Origin: Tethya wilhelma
Taxonomy: Eukaryota; Porifera; Demospongiae; Tethyida; Tethyidae
Length of the DNA: 64,000 bases
Reading direction: 5' to 3'
NCBI GenBank assembly: GCA_964030475.1
Contig: CAXIPT010000020.1
Location: forward strand, 5,101-69,100
The stretch's first letter is position 1, and every line of letters starts with the position of its first letter. A model generated the notes under the pieces. That model was not told the origin of the DNA and searched no databases. It saw nothing but the letters and a program-made list of their open reading frames with translations. This document shows, one piece after another, positions 1 to 10,046 of this stretch. Both the position numbers and the translations under genes were made by a program.

Positions 1-918
1 CAGGGCCATAGTTGTCTGTAAGAAACAAAGTTTTCTCACAGTACAGATAAAAAACTTAGTCTTTTTGACTGACTATACTCTTAGAAAATTTTCTGTGACT
101 AAAAAATACACTATTGTCATACAACGTTTGTTTTGCCTTGAAAACATTTTTAGCACAAAAGAAACACTTTTGTGAATAGTTACATTTTTCAACACTTGAA
201 ACATTATCTTGAGCTGAAAAACTTTGTGATAAACAAAGTCTTCTCACGGTAGAAATAAAGAACTTAGTCTTTTTGATTGACTCTCGACTTAGAAAATTTT
301 CTGTGACAGAAGAGTACACATTTGACAAAATAAGTTTATTTTGCCTTGAAAACATTTTTTGCACAAAAGAAACACTTTTGTGAATCGTTACTTTTTTCAA
401 CACTTGGAACATTATCTAAAACATTGTCTGTAATAAACAAAGTTTTCTCACAGTACAGATAAACAACTTAGTCCTTTTAACTGACTATCGACTTAGAAAA
501 TTTTCTGTGACTGAAAAATACACTTTTGACAAAAAACATTTATTTTCTTGTAAAAACATTTTTAGCACAAAAGAAACACTTTTGTGAATAGTTACATTTT
601 AAAAACTTGGAAAATTATGTTGAGATGAAACACTTTGTGATAAACAAAGTCTTCTCACAGTACAGATAAAGAACTTAGTCTAATTCACTGACTATCGACT
701 TAGAAAATTTTCTGTGACTGAAAACTACACTTTTGAAGAAAAACGTTTATTTTGACTTGAAAACATTTTCTGCACTTGGCGAATAGTTGCTCACTTGGAA
801 CATTATCTTGAGGTGAAAAACATTGTCTGTATTAAACAAAGTTTTCTCACAGTACAGATAAAGAACTTAGTCTTTTTGACTGACTATCGACTTAGAAAAT
901 TTTCTGTGACTGAAAAAT
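1..918 (+). repeat. Satellite subfamily A array, plus orientation
   Basis: About 4.5 tandem monomers. The anchor ACAAAG followed by TTCTCACAGTACAG recurs near 25, 233, 437, 644 and 836, so the period is 192-208 bp. Each monomer contains the hairpin CACAAAAG-AAACA-CTTTTGTG and the palindrome AGAAAATTTTCT. Short reading frames on both strands here are by-products of the repeat and are not annotated as genes. The array is interrupted at 919 by a transposon and resumes at 1827. Confidence 0.95.
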
Positions 919-1826
919 GTGACCTGTCAAGGGAAAACGTGCCGGTTAGGAAATTATTGTTTTTAGAGTAAAATGCGGTTTTAGTTTAATTCGCGTTTTT
1001 GCGCGAAATTTTTTTCTTGCACGGCTGTGCTGCGCTACATCTCAGCATGCTCCATGCAAAATTTGAGGGGTGGAGCTGCTTCTGTTGCAGAGATATAGAC
1101 AGCAATGTCAGCCTCGTTCATTTTTACTTAGTTGCTAACACGGAGGACAGTTGCTATGCTGTGCAACAAACCGTAGCGAATATTTATGAGCAAGGCAGCT
1201 GCCAATAAAAATAAATTTTTATTTGGTGCTTTCTTTGACTTATAAGCTGACTAATCTCAAAATTTTGCTAGAGCACATGGACAGAAAAGCAAGCCCAAGC
1301 TTTGTACACGCTTGTCTAATCCAAGCACTTTCATACAGTAACTTTCTATTCGTGCATATTGCCTCTCCTTGTACGGCGATGGCGTACAGGTTATTTTGAG
1401 GCTTAGATTAGTTCTTGGAACTTACTGTACCTAAAATCTATCTTATTACTGACAAGCACTTACCTCCCTCAGTCCATTAGCTGTCTCCTGGGTCTTCTTT
1501 CCTAGCTACTCGCTTCTCACTAAATAATTTTAGCCTCCACGTGGCTGGCTGTGGTAATATTCAGCATGTTCTGTACATGATCTAATTATGATACGGAGAG
1601 TATACGGACCGCCCATAGTTTACCTAGCAACAACTTTACAACCGTTTTTCTAGGAAGCCACGAGTGGAGGCAGGGCTGCTTGCAAGAGCTGTATCTGGAA
1701 AACTACTTGAGCTATGCGCATCAAATTTTGATATGCGCTTCCTGGGAAGGCCTAGATATACCTGGAATAGCTAACTCAAAATTCGCAGACTTTCCTAACC
1801 GGCACGTTTTTCTCTTGACAGGTCAC
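919..1826. mobile_element. GTGACC-type MITE, family A, full length
   Basis: A non-autonomous element with terminal inverted repeats of about 33 bp starting GTGACCTGTCAAG; the right end mirrors this and ends CTTGACAGGTCAC with one indel. It is flanked by AAAT on both sides (915-918 and 1827-1830), and deleting the element plus one AAAT restores a normal satellite A monomer, so the ends are exact. Length is 908 bp. The family shares an internal box (GGGTGGAGCTGCTTCTGTTGC, about 1067) with families B and C in this window. A 69-codon frame at 999-1208 is present but I do not call it a gene. Four-bp duplications occur in several DNA-transposon superfamilies, and without a transposase I cannot say which one this is. 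Confidence 0.9.
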
Positions 1827-2205
1827 AAATACACTTTTGACAAAAAAATGCTTATTTTGATCCGAAAACATTTTTTAGCACAAAAGAAACACTTTTTTGA
1901 AAAGTTACTTTTTTCAACACTTGGAACATTATCTTGAGGTGAAAAAACATTGTCTGTAATAAACAAAGTTTTCTCACAGTACAGATAAAAAAAACTTAGT
2001 CTTTTTGACTGACTATCAACTTAGAAAAATTTTCTGTGACTGAGAAACACACTTTTGACAAAAAATGCTTATTTTGCTTCGAAAAAATTTTTTAGCACAA
2101 AAGAAACACTTTTGTGAATAGTTACATTTTCAACACTTTAAACATCTTTAGCTGAAAAACTTTGTGATAAACAAAGTCTTCTCACAGTACAGATAAAAAA
2201 TATAG
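1827..2205 (+). repeat. Satellite subfamily A, plus orientation
   Basis: Nearly two further monomers continuing the array broken at 919. The repeat stops inside the segment after TCACAGTACAGATAAA (about 2198-2210), where it abuts the 3' part of the minus-strand gene below. The last residues of that reading frame are translated satellite. Confidence 0.92.
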
Positions 2206-4192
2206 TATTTTCTCAGCTCTTCTTTGAGTGGTTTGATTCTCAGGTTTTCAAATGGCTTAAGATCTCCTGGGTTTTTTCCCCGTTTCCCGGCTACAGCAAC
2301 ACATTGAATATCCTGGAGGTTTCTGGACGGAAGCTGAAGTGTGTGAGCTAAGTCACCCATCATTGTGTCTCTCACACTGCACCCACATTTGAATGCACCA
2401 CCCTGTTGAGTGCCTCTCTCGAATTGTTGAGCTTTGTGGTCATCTACAAAAAATCGTAGCTTGTCGGTTATTTCAATTCCTGTTGACGATTTGACTGTCT
2501 CATTTTGTGTGAGAAGGCAGTCAATCCTATCCTGTAGTAGAGTAGCTTGGTCTTCGACTGTCGATGAACCAACTGCCATCATGTGGATTACAGGACATTC
2601 GATTGTAGCTTGTACGTTTAGCTGGGAGGCTCCATCTCTGTTGTTCCACTCGGTTTGTGTGTAAAATACACAAGGATCAAATAGAATGTGTACTGTGAAC
2701 ATGATCATTCCCATTCCGAGTAACGTGGCATGGTCATGCCAAATTGTTATGTACCGTGTACGTTGAAGATGTTTCAGTTGCCACTGCAATTCCTGTGCAC
2801 TCTGTGACTCGGAACTAAAATTACAAGAAGACATTGAGGATTGCAGCTGTTCCAGAGACATAGCTTCTATTTCATCATCTGTGTTCAACCGCATGTACTT
2901 CTCTTGTTGGTCAAGCAACTTCTGTCGTATCTCCTTGAGGCAGAATTTACGACCAGTTATCATGATCTCTCTCTTGATCAGCTGGCCTTCTTCAGCACTG
3001 TAACGTGTTAGAGTGTATGGTGCACAAGGCACACCAATTGCTATTTCACCACTCTTGACCATTTCTTTCCATGAATCCTTGACAGAATCCGGAGTTGGGG
3101 GTGTTGGTGCCGAAATCTCACCTCCTTGAAGTTTTCTCTTCCTCTTACGTTGTCTTGTGCTCTCTTCTCTTCCGTCCAATCGTTCTGTGTCAATGCCAGA
3201 CTTTTTTGCAAATTCTTTGACCACCTGACCACAATTAGATCCAGGGACATTGTGGTCACGTGCAAATTTCTGCCAGTTAATTGGTGGTGGTGCAGGTGGG
3301 TGATCCTGGAGATCACTAAGAACGAGATCTTTGTTCCACGCAACAGATGAAAAGTCTGGTGAGTGTGATTTTGGTACACGTCTCTTCGATGGTGGTGTTT
3401 CAAAGTGCTCCAGTGATCGTTTTCGTCTATATGCACGAACGGATTCATCTTCGCATATCACTGCTTTCGGAACTGATGCTGCAAGGGATTTGTTTTCTTT
3501 GTCTCTACATCGTCTGTAGATTTGTCTCAGCCTTTTCTTTCCTTCTGCTGGAGATGGCTTAACCTATATAGTTGAAAATGCATGTATGTATCATGTGTAG
3601 CTGAGTTGAAGTTACTTGCCTGTAATCTGTGTCCTCCATGATTGATCAGAGAGTCAACAAAGCTATCCTGGAAGGTTTCTGTAAACGATTCGTTCAAGGA
3701 AGCCAAAGCTCTCTTGGTCCCTTCTTGTTTTCCCAGGCTGTGTAGAGCTTCCATGTCTACAGAAACAATTGGGTCGTGTTTGTACCAGGGCAGCAGTGGA
3801 AACTTCTGCTGAAGTACAAAATGTTGCAGAAAGCACTCTTTACAACATGATAGTGTGTGTTTGCTTTGTTCTTCACTTGGTAATTGTTTCCAATTGACTG
3901 TTGAGAAAGTGCTCTCGTATTGTTGCCTGATACTGCCTGGGTGCCACTTTTGACTGAAACTCTTAATTATAGCAGCACATTGGCGATCAAAGATTGATGG
4001 TGTATGTTCAAAATAGGCATCATTTATCCCATATGTTGGGCAATCCTTGAACAGGTTGATGAAATCTGATTTTCGTTTGGATTTGTCTGTGCTGTCCTTG
4101 GGGTTTTTGGAAGTGTATTCCCTTGCTGCACACCGTGCAAATCCACAATTAAACTGGAGACCAATAGGTAGCCGTTTTGTCAAGTAGGCCAT
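2205..4192 (-). CDS. WHDH-motif repeat protein, copy 1 (two exons, 3' end lost)
   Basis: An unknown protein from a multi-copy family; a diverged paralogue lies at 10047-11511. The model is exon 1 at 3620-4192 (191 codons from ATG), a 56-bp intron, and exon 2 from 3563 to about 2205, with phase kept across the junction. Exon 1 is Cys-rich (FARCAARE; later CCKECF). Exon 2 starts with a basic segment and holds a Lys/Arg block, then WHDHATLLGMG, then FFVDDHKAQQFERGTQQGG followed by a CGC motif, and ends at LRIKPLKEELR, which resembles the start of a SAP-type DNA-binding motif. The Asp of WHDH, the Asp-Asp of FFVDDH and the following FE could be an acidic catalytic triad, but that is inference. 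The 3' end is replaced by satellite A, so the protein is C-terminally truncated. No TIRs were recognised. Confidence 0.65.
3564..3619 (-). other. Probable 56-bp GC-AG intron in WHDH copy 1
   Basis: On the minus strand exon 1 ends TTACAG, followed by GCAAGT as donor, and the intron ends CTATATAG before GTTAAGCC. Removing it joins the 191-codon exon 1 frame to the exon 2 frame in phase 0. Reading through instead shifts frame and stops after about 30 codons. The donor would be the minor GC class with an otherwise strong consensus. Confidence 0.6.
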
Positions 4193-4489
4193 CTATATAT
4201 GAAGTTGAAAACTTTTAAAAATAATTGTGTGTAGCTAATTTATAAATTTTTTTTCAATTGTATAGAAAACCATCTTATCAAAATTTGTGTGCTCTAGTAT
4301 AGAGCACTTGCTGTAATTACATAAAATGAGTATTAGTATGGAAAACGGGCAGCTGCCATTTACTTCCGTATGGCAAAAAATAACTTGCTCCAGTATCACT
4401 TCAAAATGCTTCTGGTTTTGATGACGTCAATTGCAAGTGCCCTATACAATGTCTTTTCTATCACATCATATAATAATACATAGTCATAT
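4193..4489. other. Upstream flank of WHDH copy 1
   Basis: Non-satellite, AT-rich sequence between the start codon of WHDH copy 1 and the next transposon. It would hold that gene's promoter if the gene is expressed. I see no TIR, RNA gene or convincing coding frame. Confidence 0.4.
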
Positions 4490-5099
4490 GTGACCTGTCA
4501 AGGGAAAACCTACCGGTTAGGAAAATATTGTTTTTGGAGTAAAATGCGGTTTTAGTTTAATTCGCGTTTTTGCGCGAAATTTTTTTTCTTGCACGGATGC
4601 GCTGCGCTACATCTCAGCATGCTCCACGCAAAATTTGAGGGGTGGAGCTGCTTCTGTTGCAAAGATATAGCCTGTAGTTTCAGCCTCGTTCGTTTTTACT
4701 TAGTTGCTAACACGGAGAACAGTTGCTATGCTGTGCAACAAACCGTAGCGAATATTTATGAGCAAGGCAGCTGCCTCTAAAAATGATTTATTATTCCATG
4801 TTCTCTCTAACTTATAAGCTGACTAATCTCAAAATTTTGCTACAGCACATAGACAGAAAGATAAGCTAAAGCTTTGTACATGCTTGTCTAAGCCAAGCGC
4901 TTTCATACAGTAGATTTCTACTCGTAGGTAATGCCTCTCCCTGTACGGCGATCGCGTACAGGTTATTTTGAGGCTTATCTTAGTTCTTAGAACTTACTGT
5001 ATCTAGAATCTATCTCTCTACTAGTAAGCGCTTACCTTCTTCAGTCCATTAGCTGTCTTCTGGGTCTTCTTTCCTAGCTACTCGCTTCTCACTAAATGA
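4490..5099. mobile_element. GTGACC-type MITE, family A, copy 2 (cut at an N)
   Basis: Starts GTGACCTGTCAAGGG and follows the 919-1826 copy closely, including the GGGTGGAGCTGCTTCTGTTGC box and the CTACTCGCTTCTCACTAAAT stretch. It stops at the N at 5100, after which satellite A in the opposite orientation begins. The missing right end of about 300 bp probably reflects an assembly join. Confidence 0.88.
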
Positions 5100-5100
5100 N

Positions 5101-5348
5101 CTTTGTTTCTTAAAGACATTGTTTTTCAACTAGCTCAAGATAATGTTCCAAGTTTTGAAAAAGTAACTATTCACAAAAGTGTTTCTTTTGTGCTTAAAAA
5201 TTTTTTAAAGGAAAAATAAACGCTTTTTGTCAATAGTGCAGTTTTCAGTCACAGAATATTTTCTATGTTCATATTCAGTCAAAAAGACTAAGTTCTTTAT
5301 CTGTACTGTGAGAAAACTTTGTTTCTTAAAGACATTGTTTTTCAACTA
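5101..5348 (-). repeat. Satellite subfamily A, minus orientation
   Basis: Just over one monomer, now reading as the reverse complement (TCAGTCAAAAAGACTAAGTT, CTTTATCTGTACTGTGAG). It begins directly after the N at 5100 and is interrupted by the TA-flanked MITE at 5349. A nearly identical variant (GCAGTTTTCAGTCACAGAAT) recurs near 8163, 15152 and 15794. Confidence 0.92.
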
Positions 5349-5725
5349 CCGTAGAGTCGGGTTATTAGGCGCACTTCGTTATTAGGCGCACATTCGCTAT
5401 TAGGCGCATACTGTCTTCTTACACTTACCTTTGATAACAGGCGCAAAGTTTATAAACTGGATGTTCACGTAGTTTTCTAAGCCTGACAGCCATGAACAAC
5501 GCTTTCTTTCACTACTTGGCCTTACATTTCACTTAGAAAAGGCAGCTTCTCGCCGCTTTTAGAGCTCTAGCACCGCTAGCGCAATCGATTTCTGCTTGAT
5601 GACGTCATTTATTTGGAGGTGTGGTCATACGTAAGCCCTCGTTATTAGGCGCACTTCGTTATTTAGCGCATACTTTTTCACTAATATCCCAATAAGCGCA
5701 TGCGCTTAATAACCCGACTCTACGG
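5349..5725. mobile_element. TA-flanked MITE with TTATTAGGCGCA subrepeats (pogo-like)
   Basis: A 377-bp element with TIRs CCGTAGAGTCGGGTTATTAG at the left and its complement at the right, flanked by TA at 5347-5348 and 5726-5727. Removing it and one TA restores the satellite segment CAACTAGCTCAAG. Just inside the ends, TTATTAGGCGCA-like units are repeated several times. The TA target fits Tc1/mariner-pogo elements. No transposase is present, so it depends on another element. Confidence 0.88.
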
Positions 5726-6210
5726 TAGCTCAAGATAATGTTCCAAGTTTTGAAAAATGTAACTTTTCACAAAAGTGTTTCTTTTGTGCTAAAAAAATTT
5801 TTCGAAGCAAAATAATAATTTCTTGTCAAAAGTGTATTTTTCATTCACAGAAAATTTTCTAAGTCGATAGTCAGTCAAAAAGACTAAGTTCTTTATCGGT
5901 ACTGTGAGAAGCCTTTGTTTATTACAGTTTTTCAGCTAAAGATAATGCTTCAAGTGTTGAAAAATGTAACTATTCACAAAAGTGTTTCTTTTGTGCTAGA
6001 AAATGTTTTCAAGGCAAAATAAACGTTTTTTGTCATAAGTGTATTTCACTCACAGAAAATTTTTTGTCGATAGTCAGTCAAAAAGACTAAGTTCTTTATC
6101 TGTACTGTTAGAAAACTTTGTTTATCACAATGTTTTACAACTCAAGATAATGTTCCAAGTGTTGAAAAAAGTAACTTTTCAGAAAAAGTGTATCTTTTGC
6201 GCTGAAAAAT
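5726..6210 (-). repeat. Satellite subfamily A, minus orientation
   Basis: About 2.4 monomers continuing the minus-oriented array. It ends at CTGAAAAAT, the insertion point of the next element. Confidence 0.92.
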
Positions 6211-7278
6211 GTGACCAAATTTTGGAAAACCGACCAGATGTAGTAATATGCGAATTTTGAGATAGCGCTTGCATTGTAATCTACGTCATTGCAGCTAGCT
6301 ATTTTCCAAATTTGAAGCGGCTAGGCGCTATAGTTTTGGAGATATGAGCTCAAATATACCGACCGTTCATTCCAATTTTACTCGCTAAAATCGTGAGCGA
6401 ATACGTTGCTAAGCTCGAGTACACAAACTCCGTATACTATCCGTGTTACAAACAATTTATGTTTGTGGTACAATTTTAGTGTAGTATCAGAATATGCATG
6501 AAGTTAGTTGAAGCGCTAGTTAAAACTTACTTTATGAGCCTTTTTAAAGACACAGAAGACCATGCAGGGAGCCTTCCAGGAGGATTCACTAACGAGGTAA
6601 GTAAGTCTACTAAGTAGAATAATGTAGCGGGTGGGCTGTAACTAGAGTAACTAGGCTATAAATGGCGCAGAAATAAGCGCCCAATATTAATGCATACATC
6701 TATAGCTTTTCTAACAGTAGGAAATAGTTTAGCTAATACTTATTGCCCGTAATAAGAAGCGCTTAGCTTCTTTCCCCACAAATTTTATTGCAAATTTATT
6801 ATACACAATGTACAAACACTCATTCATTATTATGCACAGATAAACAGCTCCTGGAATAGCCCAGCGATTCTGCAACACTGTGGGCCATCTTCGGATCATC
6901 TGGAAGAGATTTCTTTCTGCTAGAAGTGTTTAGTTCATGAACAATGCATTGTTTTTTGTTGCACATTAAATATGCAAGATTATAATGAGATGCACAACAG
7001 CAGCTGCATCATGTACTTATTAATCAATGAACATGGCAATGCATCCCGTGTACTAACGGGAGAGAAGCTAGCCATGGCTGACATAGCTGCATTCAAACGC
7101 TTATATCTCAGCAATAGAAGCAGCCCCACCCGTAAAATCACGTCTGCAGCTCGCCAAGGTGTGCCCCTCCCGATTAATGCAAAAAAATTAATTTCGCGCG
7201 CGCGTTGCGAATTACACTACAATCGCCGATTACTACAAAGTTTTACTACATCTGGTCGGTTTTCCAAAATTGGGTCAC
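6211..7278. mobile_element. GTGACC-type MITE, family B, full length
   Basis: TIRs start GTGACCAAATTTTGGAAAAC and continue with CCAGATGTAGTA; the right end is the mirror image, ending TTGGGTCAC. AAAT flanks both sides (6207-6210 and 7279-7282), and excision restores satellite A. Length is 1068 bp. A copy in the opposite orientation lies at 60567-61611. The end sequence, target duplication and internal motifs link it to family A. Short frames inside overlap the conserved DNA and are not supported as genes. Confidence 0.9.
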
Positions 7279-9855
7279 AAATGTTTTCGAAGCAAAATAA
7301 GCATTTTTTGTCAAAAGCATATTTTTAAGTTACAGAATATTTTCTAAGTCGATAGTCAGTCAAAGAGACTAAGTTCTCTATCTGTACTGTGAGAAAACTT
7401 TGTTTCTTACAAACATTTTCAACTAGCTCAAGATAATGTTCCAAGTTTTAAAAAAAGTAACTTTTCACAAAAGTGTTTCTTTTGTGCTAAAAAATGTTTT
7501 CAAAACAAAATAAGCATTTTTTGTCTAAAGTGTATTTTTCAGTCACAGAAAATTTTCTAAGTCGATAGTCAGTCAAAAAGACTAAGTTCTTTATCTGTAC
7601 TGTGAGAAGACTTTGTTTATCACAAAGTTTTTTTACCTCAAGATAATGTTCCAAGTGTTAAAATAACTATTCACAAAATTGTTTCTTTTGTGCAAAAAAT
7701 GTTTTCAAGGAAAAATAAACGTTTTTTGTCAAAAGTGTTTTTTTTCAGTCACAGAAAATTTTCTAAGTTGATAGTCAGTCAAAAAGACTATGTTCTTTAT
7801 CTGTACTATGAGAAGACTTTGTTTATTACAAAGTTTTTTTTACCTCAAGGTAATGTTCCAAGTGTTGAAAAAAGTAACTATTCACAAAATTGTTTCTTTT
7901 GTGCAAAAAATATTTTCAAGACAAAATAAGCATTTTTTGTTAAAAGTGTATTTTTCAGTCATGGAAAATTTTCCAAGTCGATAGTCAGTCAAAAAGACTA
8001 ACTTCTTTATCTGTATTGTGAGAAAACTTTGTTTCTAAAAGACATTGTTTTTCAACTAGCTCAAGATAATGTTCCAAGTTTTGAAAAAGTAACTACTCAC
8101 AAAAGTGTTTCTTTTGTGCTTAAAATTTTTTTCAAGGAAAAATAAACGCTTTTTGTCAATAGTGCAGTTTTCAGTCACAGAATATTTTCTATGTTGATAT
8201 ACAGTCAAAAAGACTAAGTTCTTTATCTGTACTGTGAGAAAACTTTGTTTCTTAAAGACATTGTTTTTCAACTAGCTCAAGATAATGTTTCAAGTTTTGA
8301 AAAATGTAACTTTTCACAAAAGTGTTTCTTTTGTGCTAAAAAATTTTTTCAAAGCAAAATAATAATTTTTTGTCAAAAGTGTATTTTTCATTCACAGAAA
8401 ATTTTCTAAGTCGATAGTCAGTCAAAAAGACTAAGTTCTTTATCGGTACTGTAAGAAGCCTTTGTTTATTACAGTTTTTCAGCTAAAGATAATGCTTCAA
8501 GTGTTGAAAAATGTAACTATTCACAAAAGTGTTTGTTTTGTGCTAGAAAATGTTTTCAAGGCAAAATAAACGTTTTTTGTCAAAAGTGTATTTTTCACTC
8601 ACAGAAAATTTTTTGTCGATAGTCAGTCAAAAAGACTAAGTTCTTTATCTGTACTGTGAGAAAACTTTGTTTTTTACAGACATTGTTTTTCAACTAGCTC
8701 AAGACAATGTTTCAAGTTTTAAAAAAGTAACTTTTCACAAAAGTGTTTCTTTTGTGCTAAAAAATGTTTTCAAAACAAAATAAGCATTTTTTGTCTAAAG
8801 TGTATTTTCCAGTCACAGAAAATTTTCTAAGTCGATAGTGAGTCAAAAAGACTAAGTTCTTTATCTGTACTGTGAGAAGACTTTGTTTATCACAAAGTTT
8901 TTTTACCTCAAGGTAATGTACCAAGTGTTGAAAAAAGTAACTATTCACAAAATTGTTTCTTTTGTGCAAAAAATGTTTTCAAGACAAAATAAACGTTTTT
9001 TGTCAAAAGTGTATTTTTCAGTCACAGAAAATTTTCTAAATCGATAGTCAGTCAAAAAGACTAAGTTCTTTATCTGTACTGTGAGAAGACATTGTTTTTC
9101 AACTAGCTCAAGACAATGTTTCAAGTTTTGAAAAAAGTAACTTTTCACAAAAGTGTTTCTTTTGTGCTAAAAAAATTTTTCGAAGCAAATTAAGCATTTT
9201 TTGTTAAAAGTGTATTTTTCAATCACGGAAAATTTTCTAAGTCGATAGTCAGTCAAAAAGACTAACTTCTTTATCTGTACCCTGAGAAGACTTTGCTTAT
9301 TACAGACAATGTTTTTTCACCTCAAGATAATGTTCCAAGTGTTGAAAGTAACTATTCACAAAATTGTTTCTTTTGTGCAAAAAACGTTTTCAAGACAAAA
9401 CAAATGTTTTTTGGCAATAGTGTATTTTTCAGTCAAAGAAAATTTTCTAAGTCGATAGTCAGTCAAAAAGACTAAGTTCTTTATCTGTACTGTGAGAAGA
9501 CTTTGTTTGTCACAAAGTTTTTTCTCCTCAAGATAATGTTCCAAGTGTTGAAAGTAACTATTCACAAAATTATTTCTTTGGTGTAAAATATGTTTTCAAG
9601 ACAAAACAAACGTTTTTTGACAATAGTTTTTTTAGTCACAGAAAATTTTCTAAGAGTATTGTCAGTCAAAAAGACTATGTTCTTTATCTCTACTGTGAGA
9701 AAACTTTGTTTATCACAGTTTATCAGCTCAAGATGTTTCGAGTGTTGAAAAATGTAGCTATTCACAAAAGTGATTCTTTTGTGCTAAAAAATGTTTTCAA
9801 GGCAAAATAAACGTTGTTTGGCAATTGTGTATTTTTCGTCACAGAAAATTTTCTA
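7279..9855 (-). repeat. Satellite subfamily A, minus orientation
   Basis: About 12-13 monomers. Several variant types recur, for example monomers with TTGCTTAAAATTTTT versus TTGTGCAAAAAATG. The array breaks at CACAGAAAATTTTCTA, and the next satellite base appears at about 11629. Confidence 0.93.
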
Positions 9856-10046
9856 CCCAGTTGCCTTGGATGACTTGTTAACTCTCTATATGCTTTCAGA
9901 AGTAGTGTCTTGTTGCTATTTTCACGAACTTCAGAACGACCAATTGCAGTGTATGAGCAAAACATGGAAGTCACTTACCAAAACATACAAAAGCAAATTC
10001 ATCCTGTAACTCCTGAGCAATAAACTCATCACCACTGATTCAGCAT
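9856..10046 (-). other. Flank of WHDH copy 2 with an exon-like piece
   Basis: Non-satellite sequence downstream, on the minus strand, of WHDH copy 2. Reading minus, a short open stretch (EFIAQELQDEFAFVCF) is followed by GTAAGTGACTT, a good donor consensus, around 9980-10015. This may be a remnant exon of the same element. I cannot link it to a known family. Confidence 0.3.

Noticed and set aside
56..412. 118-codon minus frame and dozens of similar 60-125 codon frames across the satellite arrays
   Set aside because: They are translations of the monomer in various frames, occur on both strands, and share only repeat-derived residues such as FFCAKNVF. Monomer length is not a fixed multiple of three, and frames break at ordinary repeat variation.
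2434..2664. Plus-strand frames over the WHDH gene
   Set aside because: They are antisense shadows of the longer minus-strand frame that is conserved in the paralogue.
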